Shown: one piece after another, positions 22,439 through 23,518 of the stretch
How the letters are laid out: every line of letters starts with the position of its first letter
Numbering within the stretch: position 1 is the first letter of the stretch
Assembly (NCBI GenBank): GCA_027490555.1
Contig: JAIXXW010000117.1
Span: 1-23,518, forward strand
Direction: 5' to 3'
Origin: Comamonadaceae bacterium
GTDB lineage: Bacteria; Pseudomonadota; Gammaproteobacteria; Burkholderiales; Burkholderiaceae_C
DNA length: 23,518 bases
Translations under genes and position numbers: made by a program
Notes under the pieces: generated by a model
Seen by the model: only the letters and a program-made list of their open reading frames with translations
Told to the model about the DNA's origin: nothing
Database searches by the model: none

Positions 22439-23518
22439 TCAATCGACCTTGGCGCCGGCCACAAACCAGCGCCCGATCATGGCGCGTTCTTCATCGCTCA
22501 TGCCGGTGGCATTGCCCATGGGCATTTGCTTGGTGACCACCACCTGCTGGTAAATGTTTTGGGCATGCTGTTGGATCTGCGCTGGGCTGTCCAGACGCAG
22601 GTTTTTCATTTGCACCTGGGCGCCGTGGCAAGCCACACAATGCTGGTCCACCAAGACCTTCACCTGGGCAAAACCCACCGGTGCTGCCGGTGCTGCCGAG
22701 GCCACAGGGGCTGCCGGTTTGAGGGCCACGATCACAGCCAGGATCATCACCACGCCCACGGCGGCAAACGGCCAGGGGTTGCCGGCGCGACCCAGGTGGA
22801 AGGCGTGCCGCTGCACAAAGAACTGTCGGATCAGGGCACCGGCCAGCATCATCAGAAACAGCAAGATCCAGCGGTGTTCGTGGGTGTACAAAAAGCTGTA
22901 GTGGTTGCTCAACATCGCAAAGATCACGGGCAGCGTGAAATAGGTGTTGTGCACGCTGCGCTGCTTGCCCCGCTTGCCATGGATGGCCAGGGCATTGGCG
23001 TCGTAATCCTGGCCACTGGTCATGGCCGCCACCACCTTGCGTTGGCCCGGGATGATCCAGAAGAACACGTTGGCACTCATGGCGGTGGCGATCATCGCGC
23101 CGACCAGCAAAAAGGCGGCACGGCCTGCAAACAGTTCATTGGCCAGCCAGCAAGACAACGCCACCACCACGATCATCAAGCCGGCCACGATCAGCTCGCC
23201 GTTCTGGCGGAAACCAAAGACTCGGCAAATGGTGTCGTAGACCCACCAGAAGGCCACCAGCAGACCCACCGCGGCAGAGCCGGCCATCACGGGGCTCCAG
23301 TCCATCAGCGATTTGTCGATCAGGAAGGTGCCCGCGTTGTACAGGTACATCACGGTGAACAACGCGAATCCGCTCAGCCAGGTGGAATAGCTTTCCCAGT
23401 AGAACCAGTGCAGTTTGGTGTGGATCTTCTTGGGGGCCACCATGTACTTTTGCGGGTTGTAAAACCCGCCGCCATGCACCGCCCACATGGCACCGCCCAC
23501 GCCTTTTTCGAGCAGGTC
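22439..23518 (-). CDS. puuD: Urate hydroxylase PuuD (membrane urate oxidase with cytochrome c domain), 5' end missing
   Basis: The frame is open to the window edge, leaving 359 visible residues; about 50 N-terminal residues are probably missing. PuuD oxidises urate to 5-hydroxyisourate and passes electrons to the respiratory chain through its own C-terminal cytochrome c. Seven hydrophobic membrane segments are visible, then an Ala/Pro linker (APVASAAPAAPVG) and a periplasmic haem domain with CVACH (about visible residues 294-298) and a candidate Met ligand in MPMGNATGM. HGGGFYNPQKY near the visible N-terminus is a family mark. It completes a urate route with xdhB at the other end of the window. 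Confidence 0.93.
   Translation of the reverse strand, partial: DLLEKGVGGAMWAVHGGGFYNPQKYMVAPKKIHTKLHWFYWESYSTWLSGFALFTVMYLYNAGTFLIDKSLMDWSPVMAGSAAVGLLVAFWWVYDTICRVFGFRQNGELIVAGLMIVVVALSCWLANELFAGRAAFLLVGAMIATAMSANVFFWIIPGQRKVVAAMTSGQDYDANALAIHGKRGKQRSVHNTYFTLPVIFAMLSNHYSFLYTHEHRWILLFLMMLAGALIRQFFVQRHAFHLGRAGNPWPFAAVGVVMILAVIVALKPAAPVASAAPAAPVGFAQVKVLVDQHCVACHGAQVQMKNLRLDSPAQIQQHAQNIYQQVVVTKQMPMGNATGMSDEERAMIGRWFVAGAKVD

Overview
The window is GC-rich, densely coded DNA that looks like a Burkholderiales chromosome, most likely a Comamonadaceae-type betaproteobacterium. The basis is the two Bug-type (tripartite tricarboxylate transporter) solute receptors, the proteobacterial IorA/IorB pair, the xdhB-guaD and PuuD purine genes, and overall protein style. 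This assignment is inferred from gene families, not from a marker gene. I see no rRNA, tRNA, CRISPR array, transposase or phage gene, and no gene-free stretch longer than about 170 bases.

Layout. (1) 1-2564, plus strand: the 3' end of xdhB, then guaD and a small cysteine-rich gene overlapping it by 4 nt; this is purine catabolism. (2) 2638-5067, minus strand: a PA0069-type radical SAM gene with a near-consensus LexA box directly before its start, a small thioredoxin, and a LysR regulator whose stop overlaps the thioredoxin start. (3) 5068-9000: a divergent control region carrying a 76-bp REP doublet (REPIN-like), then iorA and iorB for ferredoxin-dependent oxidation of aryl-pyruvates. (4) 9019-19849: eleven minus-strand genes. 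In transcription order they are tartrate/D-malate dehydrogenase, Bug receptor, LysR, CaiB-type CoA-transferase, HMG-CoA-lyase-like enzyme, VOC protein, alpha/beta hydrolase, a second Bug receptor, glycerate 2-kinase, a Kelch protein and a Crp/Fnr regulator. (5) 19949-20860: a divergent LysR facing the tartrate dehydrogenase. (6) 21008-23518: 8-oxoguanine deaminase (plus) converging on puuD (minus, cut by the window edge), again purine catabolism.

How the parts may work together. The two ends form a route to and through urate: guanine to xanthine (GuaD), xanthine to urate (Xdh), 8-oxoguanine directly to urate (21008-22411), and urate oxidation (PuuD). The middle is an organic-acid block. Tartrate dehydrogenase and glycerate 2-kinase are the two enzymes that feed tartrate carbon to 2-phosphoglycerate in known tartrate pathways. 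Between them sits a translationally coupled CoA-transferase/HMG-CoA-lyase/VOC unit that suggests activation and cleavage of a branched 3-hydroxy dicarboxylic acid. Its substrate cannot be read from the sequence, and it is the best candidate here for an undescribed pathway.

Most notable signals: the LexA box on the radical SAM gene, the REPIN-like element inside the likely iorA leader, the FNR-type box before the Crp/Fnr gene, and the altered active-site loop of the HMG-CoA-lyase homologue.
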